In this document: piece by piece, positions 18,264 through 26,985 of the stretch
Position numbering within the stretch: the first letter of the stretch is position 1
Layout: every line of letters starts with the position of its first letter
NCBI GenBank assembly: GCA_017379015.1
Contig: JAFNXN010000011.1
Span: forward strand, 1-32,546
Source: Alistipes sp.
Lineage (GTDB): Bacteria > Bacteroidota > Bacteroidia > Bacteroidales > Rikenellaceae
Length of the DNA: 32,546 nucleotides
Reading direction: 5' to 3'
The notes under the pieces: generated by a model
Database searches by the model: none
What the model saw: the letters and a program-made list of their open reading frames with translations, nothing else
What the model was told of the DNA's origin: nothing
Made by a program: the position numbers and the translations under genes

Positions 18264-20699
18264 ATGAATAGGATGCGTCGCATAGCTCGATACATAACAC
18301 TGCTTCTTATGCCACTACTATTGGTGGCATGTAGCATCACGCGCTACCTTCACGAGGATGAGTACTTAGTCTATAGAGTAGAGGTGAAGAGCGACAAATC
18401 GGTTCCCCATGATCTTAGAATTACGCAAGAGAATAGTGAGCTCTTGGATCAGATCCAGCAAAGACCCAATAGGCGTTTGCTGATGATGAACATCCCCTTG
18501 CGAGCCTACTATCGCATGCAAACAAAGGGCAAGAATAGCGACTTCCTCAAGCGAAATAGCCAGCCACCTGTACTCTTCGACGAGGAGAAGACCATGAACT
18601 CGGTGAGAAACCTGACAATCTACATGCATAGTCGTGGATACTTCTCATCGACCGTAGATGTCAAGGTAGATACCACACACCGCAAGCGCAGAGCTAAGGT
18701 TACCTACTACCTAACACAAAACGAGCCAACCATAATCGAAAGCCTAAGCTACAACATCGAAGATAGCGCACTTAGCAAGGTGATCCTCGCCGACACCGCC
18801 AACTGCGCCATACATAGCGGCGACATATTCGATGTCACACTGCTCGACAGAGAGCGTAAGCGCATCACATCACTACTAAACCAAGATGGATTCTACGACT
18901 TTACGATTAACAACATAAACTACACTGCCGATACGATAGGATTGCATAATCGCGCGCGCCTTACCCTCAACGTCACACGTAAGAACCACGCCATCTATCG
19001 CATCAAGAACGTAAACATCTTTCCAACGTACAACCCTGCTTACCGTGCGACAAATGGCTTTAGCGAGAATGCACACATCGACACAATATCGTATGGCGGC
19101 ATGCATATAATTCGCACAAATGCCATTCCTCGCCTTCGCAACAAGATACTATTCCGCACCATACCCATACAGCCTAACTCGCTCTATGACTCCGAGTTGG
19201 TCTCTGCTACGTACAACGACCTTACGGCACTAGGCGTATTCAGCAACACACGAATCAACTTTGAGCCAGTCGACGGACCTCTTAGCAGAGCCACCTACGT
19301 GGGCAAGAACCCTACGGATGCTGAGCAGTTTGAGGAGTTTGAGGAGCGTCTTCTGAACTGCAACATCTATTGCAGCCCTGCAACACAAAATAGCGCGAAG
19401 CTCGAGTTTGAGGTTACAGCCGCTGCTACGCTCTTCAGCTTTAGCCCCACGCTGGCATATACCAACACCAACATATTCCATGGTGCTGAGGCCTTCGACA
19501 TCTCGGCACGTTATGGATTTGACCTTATGCGAGGCCCTAACATAACGAAGCGTAGTGCTCACGAGCTCAATATCACAACGGGTCTATCGTTCCCACGCTT
19601 CCTACTTCCATTCACCATACCCAATGTCATACAGCCAAAAACTCGTATTGAGCTATCGTACGACTACCAAAACCGACGATACTACCACCGTAATATCTTC
19701 ACTGGTCGTTTGGCATATAGCTGGCACATCGGCACACACTCGACATTCGTGTTACGCCCCATCGACATAAACCTCATCGTGGCAAAGCATGTCGACGAGG
19801 GATTTCTCAGCAACATAAACAACAAGTACCTTGAGAACTCCTTCAAATCTCAGCTAAATGCTGGTCTTACAGGAACATACACCTTTAACACTCAGATCAA
19901 CAAGCTCGACCCAACGAGCACCCTTCTGCGTGTTAACTTCGAGACATCGGGCAACCTCTTTCAGGGTATCAACTCGATATTCTCGCACTACTCAGAGGGC
20001 AAAGACTACTACGAGGTGTTCGGTCAGCGATACTCACAATATGCCCGCATCGACATCAACCTCAGCCACACCCACAGCATAGGTGAGAAGATTGCCTTGG
20101 CGGGCAGAATATTTATGGGCGCAGGACTCCCCTACGGCAACTCAAAGGGGTGGGCAATACCATTCGACAAGATGTTCTACTGCGGTGGTGCCAACTCAAT
20201 GCGTGGCTGGGCCCCTCGAACACTAGGTCCAGGAAGTGTCGATCTCTACACCGTCACATCGGAGGGCGACACACAGCAGAGCACCTCCCTCAAGACCTAT
20301 CCTGCACAGGTGGGCGACATGCGTCTTGAGGCTAATGTCGAGCTACGCTTCCCAATATGGGGAATATGGAATGGCGCGCTATTCTTCGATGTTGGTAACG
20401 TATGGTATCTAAACCAGTCACCAACAATATCTAGCGACCAGGTCTTCAACATCCACAATTTCTACGAGCAGCTAGGCTTTAACACCGGTTTAGGCGTGCG
20501 CATCGACATATCGTTTGTGATCCTACGTCTGGATTGGGGTCTGCAACTATATAATCCTAATCGACCCGTTGGCGAGCGTTGGTTGCACGATCAACACTTC
20601 ACCCAACCAAACGGTGGCTCAAATCACTTTGTGGGCAAAGCCTATAGGTTCCTAAAGAATAATAGTGCCATAAGCTTTGGCGTTGGTTATCCATTCTAG
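18264..20699 (+). CDS. tamL: TamL-type Omp85/BamA-superfamily outer-membrane lipoprotein
   Basis: 811 residues. A lipoprotein signal ends at Cys23 (LLLVAC), unusual for Omp85 proteins in general but typical of TamL, the Bacteroidetes relative of TamA. POTRA-like repeats fill roughly 30-370, for example the strand-rich FEVTAAATLFSFSPTLAYTN boundary. The C-terminal half is a 16-strand barrel with the conserved lid-lock motif near 644-660 (GGANSMRGWAPRTLGPGS, the RGF/RGW position) and a terminal aromatic, GVGYPF. It is expected to help insert or assemble outer-membrane proteins or to move lipids between membranes with TamB, which is not encoded here. Cotranscribed with dapF. Confidence 0.9.
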   Translation: MNRMRRIARYITLLLMPLLLVACSITRYLHEDEYLVYRVEVKSDKSVPHDLRITQENSELLDQIQQRPNRRLLMMNIPLRAYYRMQTKGKNSDFLKRNSQPPVLFDEEKTMNSVRNLTIYMHSRGYFSSTVDVKVDTTHRKRRAKVTYYLTQNEPTIIESLSYNIEDSALSKVILADTANCAIHSGDIFDVTLLDRERKRITSLLNQDGFYDFTINNINYTADTIGLHNRARLTLNVTRKNHAIYRIKNVNIFPTYNPAYRATNGFSENAHIDTISYGGMHIIRTNAIPRLRNKILFRTIPIQPNSLYDSELVSATYNDLTALGVFSNTRINFEPVDGPLSRATYVGKNPTDAEQFEEFEERLLNCNIYCSPATQNSAKLEFEVTAAATLFSFSPTLAYTNTNIFHGAEAFDISARYGFDLMRGPNITKRSAHELNITTGLSFPRFLLPFTIPNVIQPKTRIELSYDYQNRRYYHRNIFTGRLAYSWHIGTHSTFVLRPIDINLIVAKHVDEGFLSNINNKYLENSFKSQLNAGLTGTYTFNTQINKLDPTSTLLRVNFETSGNLFQGINSIFSHYSEGKDYYEVFGQRYSQYARIDINLSHTHSIGEKIALAGRIFMGAGLPYGNSKGWAIPFDKMFYCGGANSMRGWAPRTLGPGSVDLYTVTSEGDTQQSTSLKTYPAQVGDMRLEANVELRFPIWGIWNGALFFDVGNVWYLNQSPTISSDQVFNIHNFYEQLGFNTGLGVRIDISFVILRLDWGLQLYNPNRPVGERWLHDQHFTQPNGGSNHFVGKAYRFLKNNSAISFGVGYPF

Positions 20700-20732
20700 A
20701 GATGGATGACGTGGCAAACATTTAAACAATAA

Positions 20733-20764
20733 GGGGATGGCTAAAAAGTAACTTAGCCACCCCC
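20733..20764 (+). terminator. Terminator after tamL, same loop as the lacZ terminator
   Basis: GGGGATGGCTAA (20733-20744) and TTAGCCACCCCC (20753-20764) enclose the loop AAAGTAAC, followed by ATTCTATTTT. It is 33 bases beyond the tamL stop and also 23 bases beyond the DPP11 stop on the other strand, so it may serve both. Confidence 0.75.
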
Positions 20765-20787
20765 ATTCTATTTTGTGTAGATGCGAA

Positions 20788-22809
20788 TTAGATGCCCATC
20801 TCATCAATAAGCCAACCAGCACCACCCACCTTATCCATCACGAAGAGCACGTAGCGGATGTCGCAGATGATGTTACGGCAAAGGGTCTCATCAAACTCGA
20901 TGTCAGACATGGTAGAGAGCCATGTGCGGTCGAAGTTGATACCGATAAGCTCGCCATTGCCATTGATTACTGGAGATCCCGAGTTACCACCAGTGGTGTG
21001 GTTTGTAGCGATGAAACATACAGGCACTGTGTACTTGCCATTCATTGTAACACCCCAGCGACCATAATCCTTTGTAGCGTAGACATCGCGAAGGCTCTGT
21101 GGAATATTGTAGTCGTAGATCTCTGGGTTATCCTTCTCCATGATACCCTCAAGAGTTGTCTGTGGAAGGTGATACTCACCATCGGCATACTCATAACCTG
21201 CAACCTTTCCGTAGGCTACGCGCAACGTAAGGTTAGCATCTGGGAAGAATGCACGACTCTTATCCCACTCCATGAGTGCCTTAACATAGGGACGGAACCA
21301 ACGCTCAATATCTGGGATATTGCTGAAGTTGCGATATGTATATGGCTTGATACGCTGCATGATAGGCTGCAATGCCATAACAAACTCAGTCATAGGATCG
21401 CACTTTGCTGCCTCGACTGTGAAGCCCTCCATAGAGCCAAGCTTGGTGTTGTCGTACAACCACTCGGCATAGCCCTTAGCACCACCATGCGCAGCGAAGA
21501 GTGCCTTGAGCTCCTCTGAGATAAATGTGCCCTTAGCCTCGTACTGAGTGAGCATTGCCACAGCAAGCTGGCGATCTACCTCCAACACAAAATCCTTGTA
21601 GAATAGCTCGGCAGCAGCCATCTTAGCCTCTTCAGAGGCAGAAGAGAAGGCGATGTTCACCACTCGCTGAAGCTCGATGCCACGAATGGTCTCGCTGTAG
21701 AGCTCATAGTTGAAGTAGCCCTCGGCATTACGCTCGTAGGCTGCTGCAAGTGAGTCGAGAAGGTATGCCTTATCTGGATTCTCGCGACGGAAACGCTCCT
21801 CGTAAGCGAGCTTCTTTGCCACTGTACCAAGGCGGTTGATACCCTTTACCTCGCCCTGCCACTTCTTCCACGCATTTGCAATGTTGGCATGCTTAGCAGC
21901 GTACTGAAGGCGGATCTTTGCCGATGTAGCCTGAGCACGTCCGATGATGTCAAGACGCTCGGTACGAAGAGCAATCTTAGTAGGGTCAGAGAGCTCCGAG
22001 ATGTAACGCACAGCATCCGAGGTGATATACTCCTGAGTGTTGCCAGGGAAGCCATAGATCATCGTGAAGTCGCCCTCCTTAACACCCTTTGTCGACACCT
22101 TGAAGTGGCGTGCTGGCTTATATGGCTTGTTCGATGCGCTATACTCAGCTGGCTCATTCTGCTCGTTAGCATAGATGCGGAATACCGAGAAGTCACCAGT
22201 GTGGCGTGGCCAAATCCAGTTATCGTTATCGGCACCAAACTTACCGATTGCCGAAGGAGGTGTGCCAACAAGACGCACGTCAGAGAACTCACGATATATA
22301 AATAGGTATGCGATATTTCCGTAGTACATAGACTCTACCGAAGCACGGAAGCCCACGCCCTCGGCCTCAGCCTTAGCAATGATCTGCTCCTTGCTCTCAC
22401 CAGCTGCCAAACGCTCGGTAACCTCCTCCATGCGTACTAGGATATGCACCTTAAGACCTGGGCAGGGAAGCTCCTCGGCATGCGACTTAGCCCAAAAACC
22501 GTAGGTTAGGTAGTCGTGCTCGACAGTCGAGAGTGCCTGAATAGCATCATAGCCACAGTGGTGGTTGGTAAGCAGAAGTCCCTTCTCTGACACAATCTCA
22601 CCAGTACAGCCGCCATCGAACAACACCACAGCATCCTTGAGCGACGCCTTGTTAATCGAGTATATATCCTCGGCAGAGAGCTTGAAGCCCTTCGACTTCA
22701 TATCCTTGATGCGGCTCGATATTAGCGAGGGCAGCCACATACCCTTGTCGGCAACCGCCGAGAACGTTGTTGCTGAGAGCAACAGAACGATAAGTAGTAA
22801 ACGTTTCAT
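20788..22809 (-). CDS. S46 family dipeptidyl-peptidase, DPP11-like (Asp/Glu-specific)
   Basis: 673 residues with a signal peptide (about 1-20) and the S46 serine-peptidase triad: His in TNHHCGYDAI (His83/His84), Asp in GADNDNWIWPRHTGDF (Asp194/Asp196) and Ser610 in TTGGNSGSPV. In the characterised Porphyromonas gingivalis enzymes, the residue 18 positions after the catalytic Ser decides specificity: Gly in DPP7 (hydrophobic P1) and Arg in DPP11 (acidic P1). Here it is Arg628 (INFDRTW), so cleavage of N-terminal dipeptides with Asp or Glu in second place is predicted. It acts in the periplasm to feed amino acids to asaccharolytic metabolism. It follows maf by 24 bp in one operon. Confidence 0.93.
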   Translation of the reverse strand: MKRLLLIVLLLSATTFSAVADKGMWLPSLISSRIKDMKSKGFKLSAEDIYSINKASLKDAVVLFDGGCTGEIVSEKGLLLTNHHCGYDAIQALSTVEHDYLTYGFWAKSHAEELPCPGLKVHILVRMEEVTERLAAGESKEQIIAKAEAEGVGFRASVESMYYGNIAYLFIYREFSDVRLVGTPPSAIGKFGADNDNWIWPRHTGDFSVFRIYANEQNEPAEYSASNKPYKPARHFKVSTKGVKEGDFTMIYGFPGNTQEYITSDAVRYISELSDPTKIALRTERLDIIGRAQATSAKIRLQYAAKHANIANAWKKWQGEVKGINRLGTVAKKLAYEERFRRENPDKAYLLDSLAAAYERNAEGYFNYELYSETIRGIELQRVVNIAFSSASEEAKMAAAELFYKDFVLEVDRQLAVAMLTQYEAKGTFISEELKALFAAHGGAKGYAEWLYDNTKLGSMEGFTVEAAKCDPMTEFVMALQPIMQRIKPYTYRNFSNIPDIERWFRPYVKALMEWDKSRAFFPDANLTLRVAYGKVAGYEYADGEYHLPQTTLEGIMEKDNPEIYDYNIPQSLRDVYATKDYGRWGVTMNGKYTVPVCFIATNHTTGGNSGSPVINGNGELIGINFDRTWLSTMSDIEFDETLCRNIICDIRYVLFVMDKVGGAGWLIDEMGI

Positions 22810-22833
22810 GATTATAATAATAGTATTAGTTTG

Positions 22834-23448
22834 TTACATGTAGCACGAAGGCAACGCCTCGATAAATAGCTCTAGCTCGCGACACAGACGCTGCACGGGG
22901 AGTCCCATTACGTTGTAGAACGAGCCCTCGATTGACTCAATACCGACATAGCCTATCCACTCCTGAATGCCGTAAGCACCCGCCTTGTCCATAGGCTTAA
23001 AGTTCTCGACGTAGTAGTCTATCTGCTCATCGCTCAGAGGCGCAAAGCGCACCGTGCTCAGCGATGAGAATGTTCGCTCGCGGTCCGACTGACGAAGCGT
23101 AACGCCCGTTATCACACTATGCTTCGAGCCCGAAAGGCGACGTAGCATCTCACGTGCCTTAACTTCGTCGTGCGGCTTACCAAGCACCTTGCCGTCGAGC
23201 ACCACGACAGTATCAGCCGTGATAAGCAACTCGTTGTGTTCGAGGGACAAAGGATAGGCACGGCTCTTAAGCAGCGACAGATATGGCGCAACCTCCTCGG
23301 CGGGTAGCGTCGCGGGATATAGCTCCTCGCACTCGAACTTAGCAGCTAGACGATAGTCGATACCCGCAGCACGTAGCAACTCGCGTCGGCGGGGCGACTG
23401 CGACGCTAGCACTATGTTGAAAGATTTTAGTTTGTCGTGTAGTAGCAT
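22834..23448 (-). CDS. maf: Maf-like nucleoside triphosphate pyrophosphatase
   Basis: 204 residues. The family signature LASQSPRRRELL (14-25), the catalytic Asp79 in ITADTVVV and the segment MDKAGAYGIQE are present. The Gln in the last segment is typical of the YhdE-type subgroup, which hydrolyses dTTP, UTP and modified pyrimidine nucleotides; YceF-type members differ there. It is cytoplasmic and proposed to keep non-canonical nucleotides out of nucleic acids, and is historically linked to septum inhibition. First gene of a unit with the DPP11-like gene, an unrelated function. Divergent from the MATE transporter gene. Confidence 0.93.
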   Translation of the reverse strand: MLLHDKLKSFNIVLASQSPRRRELLRAAGIDYRLAAKFECEELYPATLPAEEVAPYLSLLKSRAYPLSLEHNELLITADTVVVLDGKVLGKPHDEVKAREMLRRLSGSKHSVITGVTLRQSDRERTFSSLSTVRFAPLSDEQIDYYVENFKPMDKAGAYGIQEWIGYVGIESIEGSFYNVMGLPVQRLCRELELFIEALPSCYM

Positions 23449-23470
23449 AAATTGAAAACGTACTAATTCG

Positions 23471-23478
23471 CAAATATA
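23471..23478 (-). promoter_or_regulatory. -7 box of the maf promoter
   Basis: TATATTTG on the minus strand, predicted start near 23465, 17 bases before the ATG. No good upstream box. Confidence 0.5.
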
Positions 23479-23493
23479 GGTAATTTTATCGAA

Positions 23494-23531
23494 TATCTTT
23501 GAAACTATATCTCAAAATGTTCGTATCTTTG
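23494..23531 (+). promoter_or_regulatory. Tandem -7 boxes upstream of the MATE gene
   Basis: TATCTTTG occurs twice in the plus orientation, at 23494-23501 and 23524-23531, 30 bp apart. The nearer copy predicts a start near 23537. The TTTG of the far copy could serve as its upstream box, with a 22-bp spacer. Confidence 0.5.
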
Positions 23532-23581
23532 TATTCGAGGAGCAACACAAAACATAGCAACACACTAATACATAGCCATTT

Positions 23582-24946
23582 ATGAAGCGCGACAGCATAG
23601 ATTTTGAGAGTAGCGACATCGGGCGATTGTTCCGTAAGATGCTTGTACCCACACTTCTGGGTACGTTAGCGATGTCGGCGATGACCGTTATCGATGGCAT
23701 GATCGTAGGTCACGGCGTGGGTGCGATAGGCGTTGCCGCCGTAAACATCGTGGTGCCGATCTACCTTATCATGTCGGGCATAGCACTTATGGTGGGTGCT
23801 GGCTGCTCGGTGGTATCGTCGATACATCTTGCACAGGGTAAACTGAAGGTGGCACGTCTCAATGTCACGCAGGCTCTCTCGGTATCGGCTCTCGTCGTAG
23901 CTCTTATCGGGGCTGTGATAGTTACATTCCCCACCGCCACAGCCAAGCTTCTTGGAGCATCACCCACACTGCTTCCACATGTCATCGACTACATGGTGTG
24001 GCTCATGCCCGGCTTCGTGTTCGAGATGTTTAGCATGATCGGACTCTTCATCATCCGCCTCGACGGAGCACCTCGCTACGCCATGTGGTGCAACATCATC
24101 CCTGCGGTGCTTAACGCCATCCTCGACTGGGTATGTGTCTACCCACTCGAAATGGGTGTAAAGGGGGCATCCGTAGCTACATCAATATGTATGATCATTG
24201 GAGGCGTAATGTCACTTACCTACCTAATATTCAAGGCGGACAACCTGCGACTCCAACTCCCCAAGCTGAGCCTAAAAAGCCTACGCCTCACGCTACGCAA
24301 CATCGGCTACCAGTGTCGCATAGGTCTATCCTCGCTAATGGGCGAGCTGTCGATGGCGATACTCATCTTTGTGGGCAACCTAGTCTTTATGTACCACCTT
24401 GGTGATGATGGCGTGGGTGCGTTTGGCATCTCGTGCTACTACACCCCATTCTTCTTCTCGGTGGGCAACTCCATAGCGCAATCGGCACAACCGATAATCA
24501 GCTACAACTATGGCGCAGGGCGTTGGAAGAATATACGACACATACGCCACATGCTACTCGCCACATCGCTGGCAGTAGGCACCGCCATGACACTAATCTT
24601 TGCACTGCTTCCAAACCCCCTTGTTGCACTCTTCGTAGACATCGAGACTCAGGCAGGAAGGATCGCCATCGAGGGTTTTCCATACTTTGCCACAGGCATC
24701 ATCTTCTTCATCGTCAACGTGGCGATCATAGGTTACTACCAAAGCATCGAGCGAATAGGTCGTGCTATGCTCTTTGTGGCGTTGCGCGGCATAATATTCG
24801 TGATCCCCGCCTTTGTGCTACTCCCCAAGCTCATTGGCACACCAGGTATATGGCTTGCAATGCCCCTAGCGGAGCTTCTAGCACTACTAGTTATCGGCAT
24901 GACAAACCGATACAAATCCTCAACAGTTGCTCAACAACGAGATTAA
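23582..24946 (+). CDS. MATE family efflux transporter
   Basis: 454 residues, strongly hydrophobic, with about 12 predicted membrane helices in two related halves. MATE features include the N-terminal RKMLVPTLLGTLAMSAMTVIDGMIVG and the second-half SYNYGAGRWKNIRH. The family exports cationic drugs, dyes or metabolites against Na+ or H+; the substrate and coupling ion cannot be read from sequence. It is the inner-membrane gene divergent from maf, with a leader of about 45 nt. The promoter of the following DUF1573 gene lies in its last codons and just after its stop, so the two genes need not share a transcript. Confidence 0.92.
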   Translation: MKRDSIDFESSDIGRLFRKMLVPTLLGTLAMSAMTVIDGMIVGHGVGAIGVAAVNIVVPIYLIMSGIALMVGAGCSVVSSIHLAQGKLKVARLNVTQALSVSALVVALIGAVIVTFPTATAKLLGASPTLLPHVIDYMVWLMPGFVFEMFSMIGLFIIRLDGAPRYAMWCNIIPAVLNAILDWVCVYPLEMGVKGASVATSICMIIGGVMSLTYLIFKADNLRLQLPKLSLKSLRLTLRNIGYQCRIGLSSLMGELSMAILIFVGNLVFMYHLGDDGVGAFGISCYYTPFFFSVGNSIAQSAQPIISYNYGAGRWKNIRHIRHMLLATSLAVGTAMTLIFALLPNPLVALFVDIETQAGRIAIEGFPYFATGIIFFIVNVAIIGYYQSIERIGRAMLFVALRGIIFVIPAFVLLPKLIGTPGIWLAMPLAELLALLVIGMTNRYKSSTVAQQRD

Positions 24947-24957
24947 TCATATCTTTG
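24927..24957 (+). promoter_or_regulatory. Promoter of the DUF1573 gene
   Basis: TTG (24927-24929), a 20-bp spacer and TATCTTTG (24950-24957), starting inside the MATE coding sequence. The predicted start near 24963-24965 is 1-3 bases from the ATG at 24966, which implies an almost leaderless mRNA. Confidence 0.6.
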
Positions 24958-24965
24958 CACCTACT

Positions 24966-26072
24966 ATGACTCTTCGCCGTCACATACTCCTACTCTTCGC
25001 ACTTCTACTCCAGCTTGCCGCCATGGCACAAAGCGGAAGTGTCGTAGTCTTCGATAACACGACCTTTGATTTTGGTACTATCGAGGAGGAGAAGGGTGTC
25101 GCCGTAGGTAGCTTTACGGCTACAAATCGTGGCACGGAGAGTGTCACCATCCTCGATGTGCTCTCAACATGCGACTGCACCACCACACACTTTGAGAGAA
25201 CAACCCTAGCTCCCGATGAGAGCCTCACATTTAACGTCATGTACGACCCTAAAGATCGTGCTGGACGCTTCGAGCGACAACTGCTTGTTGCAGTGTCAGA
25301 TAGCGACACACCCATAGACCTTATTGTCAAGGGGCGCGTGACACCTCGCCAACGCTCCGTAGAGGAGATATATCCCTACGACATGGGCTCAGGGCTGCGT
25401 CTTGAGAGCACCTTTGCCTCATTCTCATATATCGAGCACGGCAAGGAGTACACCACACAGATCGCCTTTACGAACACATCGTCGACAACCATTACGCTCA
25501 AGCTAATCAACGAGCTCAGCTCCTCGGCACTCACCGTCGACTATCCATCCGAGATAGCACCAAACGCAACGGGCGACATCACATTCCGTTACTCGCTACC
25601 AGAGGATAGTCCCCGCTATGGCACGCTTGACGATAGATTTTCGCTTGAGATTAACGGCACGCGCTCTCGATATATGGTCACAGCCTACGGTGTTGCTGTG
25701 GATAATTTCGACTCGGTGGACGATATTTTATCTCCACGCGCTGTTTATTCGAAAAAAAATATTAAATTTGGGGATGTAAATGCTGCGAGTTGCACCACCA
25801 CCCAATATTTTGAACTACAAAACCAGGGTGGAGCAACGCTCTATGTGCGTGCTGTAGAGTGCGATAACGCAGCCATCTGTTGCCATCTGAGTCCAGGCAC
25901 AAGGCTGGAGGCTGGCGACAGCGTGGTGGTTAGAGTGGACCTTACGCCCACCCTCGCAACCAAGACTGGCGGAGCGAACAACGGTGGTCTATCGACGCGA
26001 ATAATGATAGTCACCAACGACCCAATTGCCCCAATGCAGGTGGTGCGCGTTTCGGCAACAATGGTCAACTAG
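24966..26072 (+). CDS. Exported DUF1573-containing protein
   Basis: 368 residues from the ATG at 24966, which opens a clean signal peptide (MTLRRHILLLFALLLQLAAMAQ). The first DUF1573 repeat (about 30-115) shows FDFGTIEEEKGVAVGSF, TNRGTESVTILDVLSTCDC and the closing DPKDRAGRFERQ. Two weaker immunoglobulin-like repeats follow at about 135-230 and 270-365, so the protein is probably a chain of three ASH/DUF1573-like beta-sandwiches in the periplasm or on the cell surface. The family is abundant in Bacteroidetes and has no established function. The longer frame from 24927 starts in the MATE gene and runs through the promoter, so it is rejected. Confidence 0.85.
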   Translation: MTLRRHILLLFALLLQLAAMAQSGSVVVFDNTTFDFGTIEEEKGVAVGSFTATNRGTESVTILDVLSTCDCTTTHFERTTLAPDESLTFNVMYDPKDRAGRFERQLLVAVSDSDTPIDLIVKGRVTPRQRSVEEIYPYDMGSGLRLESTFASFSYIEHGKEYTTQIAFTNTSSTTITLKLINELSSSALTVDYPSEIAPNATGDITFRYSLPEDSPRYGTLDDRFSLEINGTRSRYMVTAYGVAVDNFDSVDDILSPRAVYSKKNIKFGDVNAASCTTTQYFELQNQGGATLYVRAVECDNAAICCHLSPGTRLEAGDSVVVRVDLTPTLATKTGGANNGGLSTRIMIVTNDPIAPMQVVRVSATMVN

Positions 26073-26127
26073 CCGCCAACCAACACGGACAAACAGAGAA
26101 ACAAAATATTAACTTAAAGCTACTAAG

Positions 26128-26985
26128 ATGTTTAAGATTGTAGAAAAACGCCAGCTCTCGGAGAATATCTTCGAGATGAAGATTGCCGCTGAGCGTGTTG
26201 CACGTGCTGCCCAGCCAGGACAGTTTGTTATCGTGCGTGTTAAAGAGGGTGGCGAGCGTATTCCACTCACCATTGCCGACTACGATGTTGAGGCGGGTAC
26301 GGTAACCATCGTTACCCAGACTATCGGTATGTCTACACGTAAGATCTGCGCCCTTGAGGTGGGCGAGTATCTTGCCGACTTTGCAGGTCCGCTGGGTCGC
26401 CCATCGGAGTTTGTTCACATGCCTCTGGAGGAGCTTAAACAGAGAAAGTACCTCTTCGTGGCAGGTGGCGTGGGTACTGCCCCAGTATATCCACAGGTTA
26501 AGTGGTTGCACGAGCATGGCGTAACAGCCGACGTTATCATCGGTGCAAAGACAAAGGACCTACTCATCTACATCGACGAGATGAGCAAGGTGGGTAGAGT
26601 GCATATCGCCACCGACGATGGCTCAGAGGGCTATCACGGCATGGTTACAGGTCTTATGAAGGAGCTCATCGAGGTTGAGGGCCGCAAGTACGACGAGTGC
26701 GTATGTATCGGACCTATGATCATGATGAAGTTTGTCTGCCTAACAACCAAGCCTTGGGAGCTTCAGACAACAGTATCGCTCAATGCGCTGATGGTTGATG
26801 GCACAGGCATGTGTGGTGCTTGCCGCGTATCGGTAGGTGGCAAGACACTCTTCACATGTGTCGATGGTCCAGAGTTCGACGGCCACCAGGTAGACTTCGA
26901 CGAGGCTATGCGTCGTCAGGCTATGTATAAGAATCAAGAGAGGATTGCTAACGAAGAACACAAATGTAACTGCTATGGCAAATAA
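26128..26985 (+). CDS. nfnA: Ferredoxin:NADP+ transhydrogenase small subunit (NfnA/SudB type)
   Basis: 285 residues. An N-terminal FAD-binding beta-barrel (RIPLTIADYD about 44-53), an NAD-binding domain (VAGGVGTAPVYPQ about 111-123) and a C-terminal [2Fe-2S] site. The site reads Asp224, Cys229, Cys232, Cys244. The spacing 5-3-12 is the same as the Asp/Cys3 cluster described for Thermotoga NfnA. With NfnB it would bifurcate electrons between NADPH, NAD+ and ferredoxin in the cytoplasm. Its last 11 bases overlap nfnB. The simpler alternative name, sulfide/dihydroorotate dehydrogenase-like FAD/NAD-binding protein, describes the same family. Confidence 0.9.
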   Translation: MFKIVEKRQLSENIFEMKIAAERVARAAQPGQFVIVRVKEGGERIPLTIADYDVEAGTVTIVTQTIGMSTRKICALEVGEYLADFAGPLGRPSEFVHMPLEELKQRKYLFVAGGVGTAPVYPQVKWLHEHGVTADVIIGAKTKDLLIYIDEMSKVGRVHIATDDGSEGYHGMVTGLMKELIEVEGRKYDECVCIGPMIMMKFVCLTTKPWELQTTVSLNALMVDGTGMCGACRVSVGGKTLFTCVDGPEFDGHQVDFDEAMRRQAMYKNQERIANEEHKCNCYGK

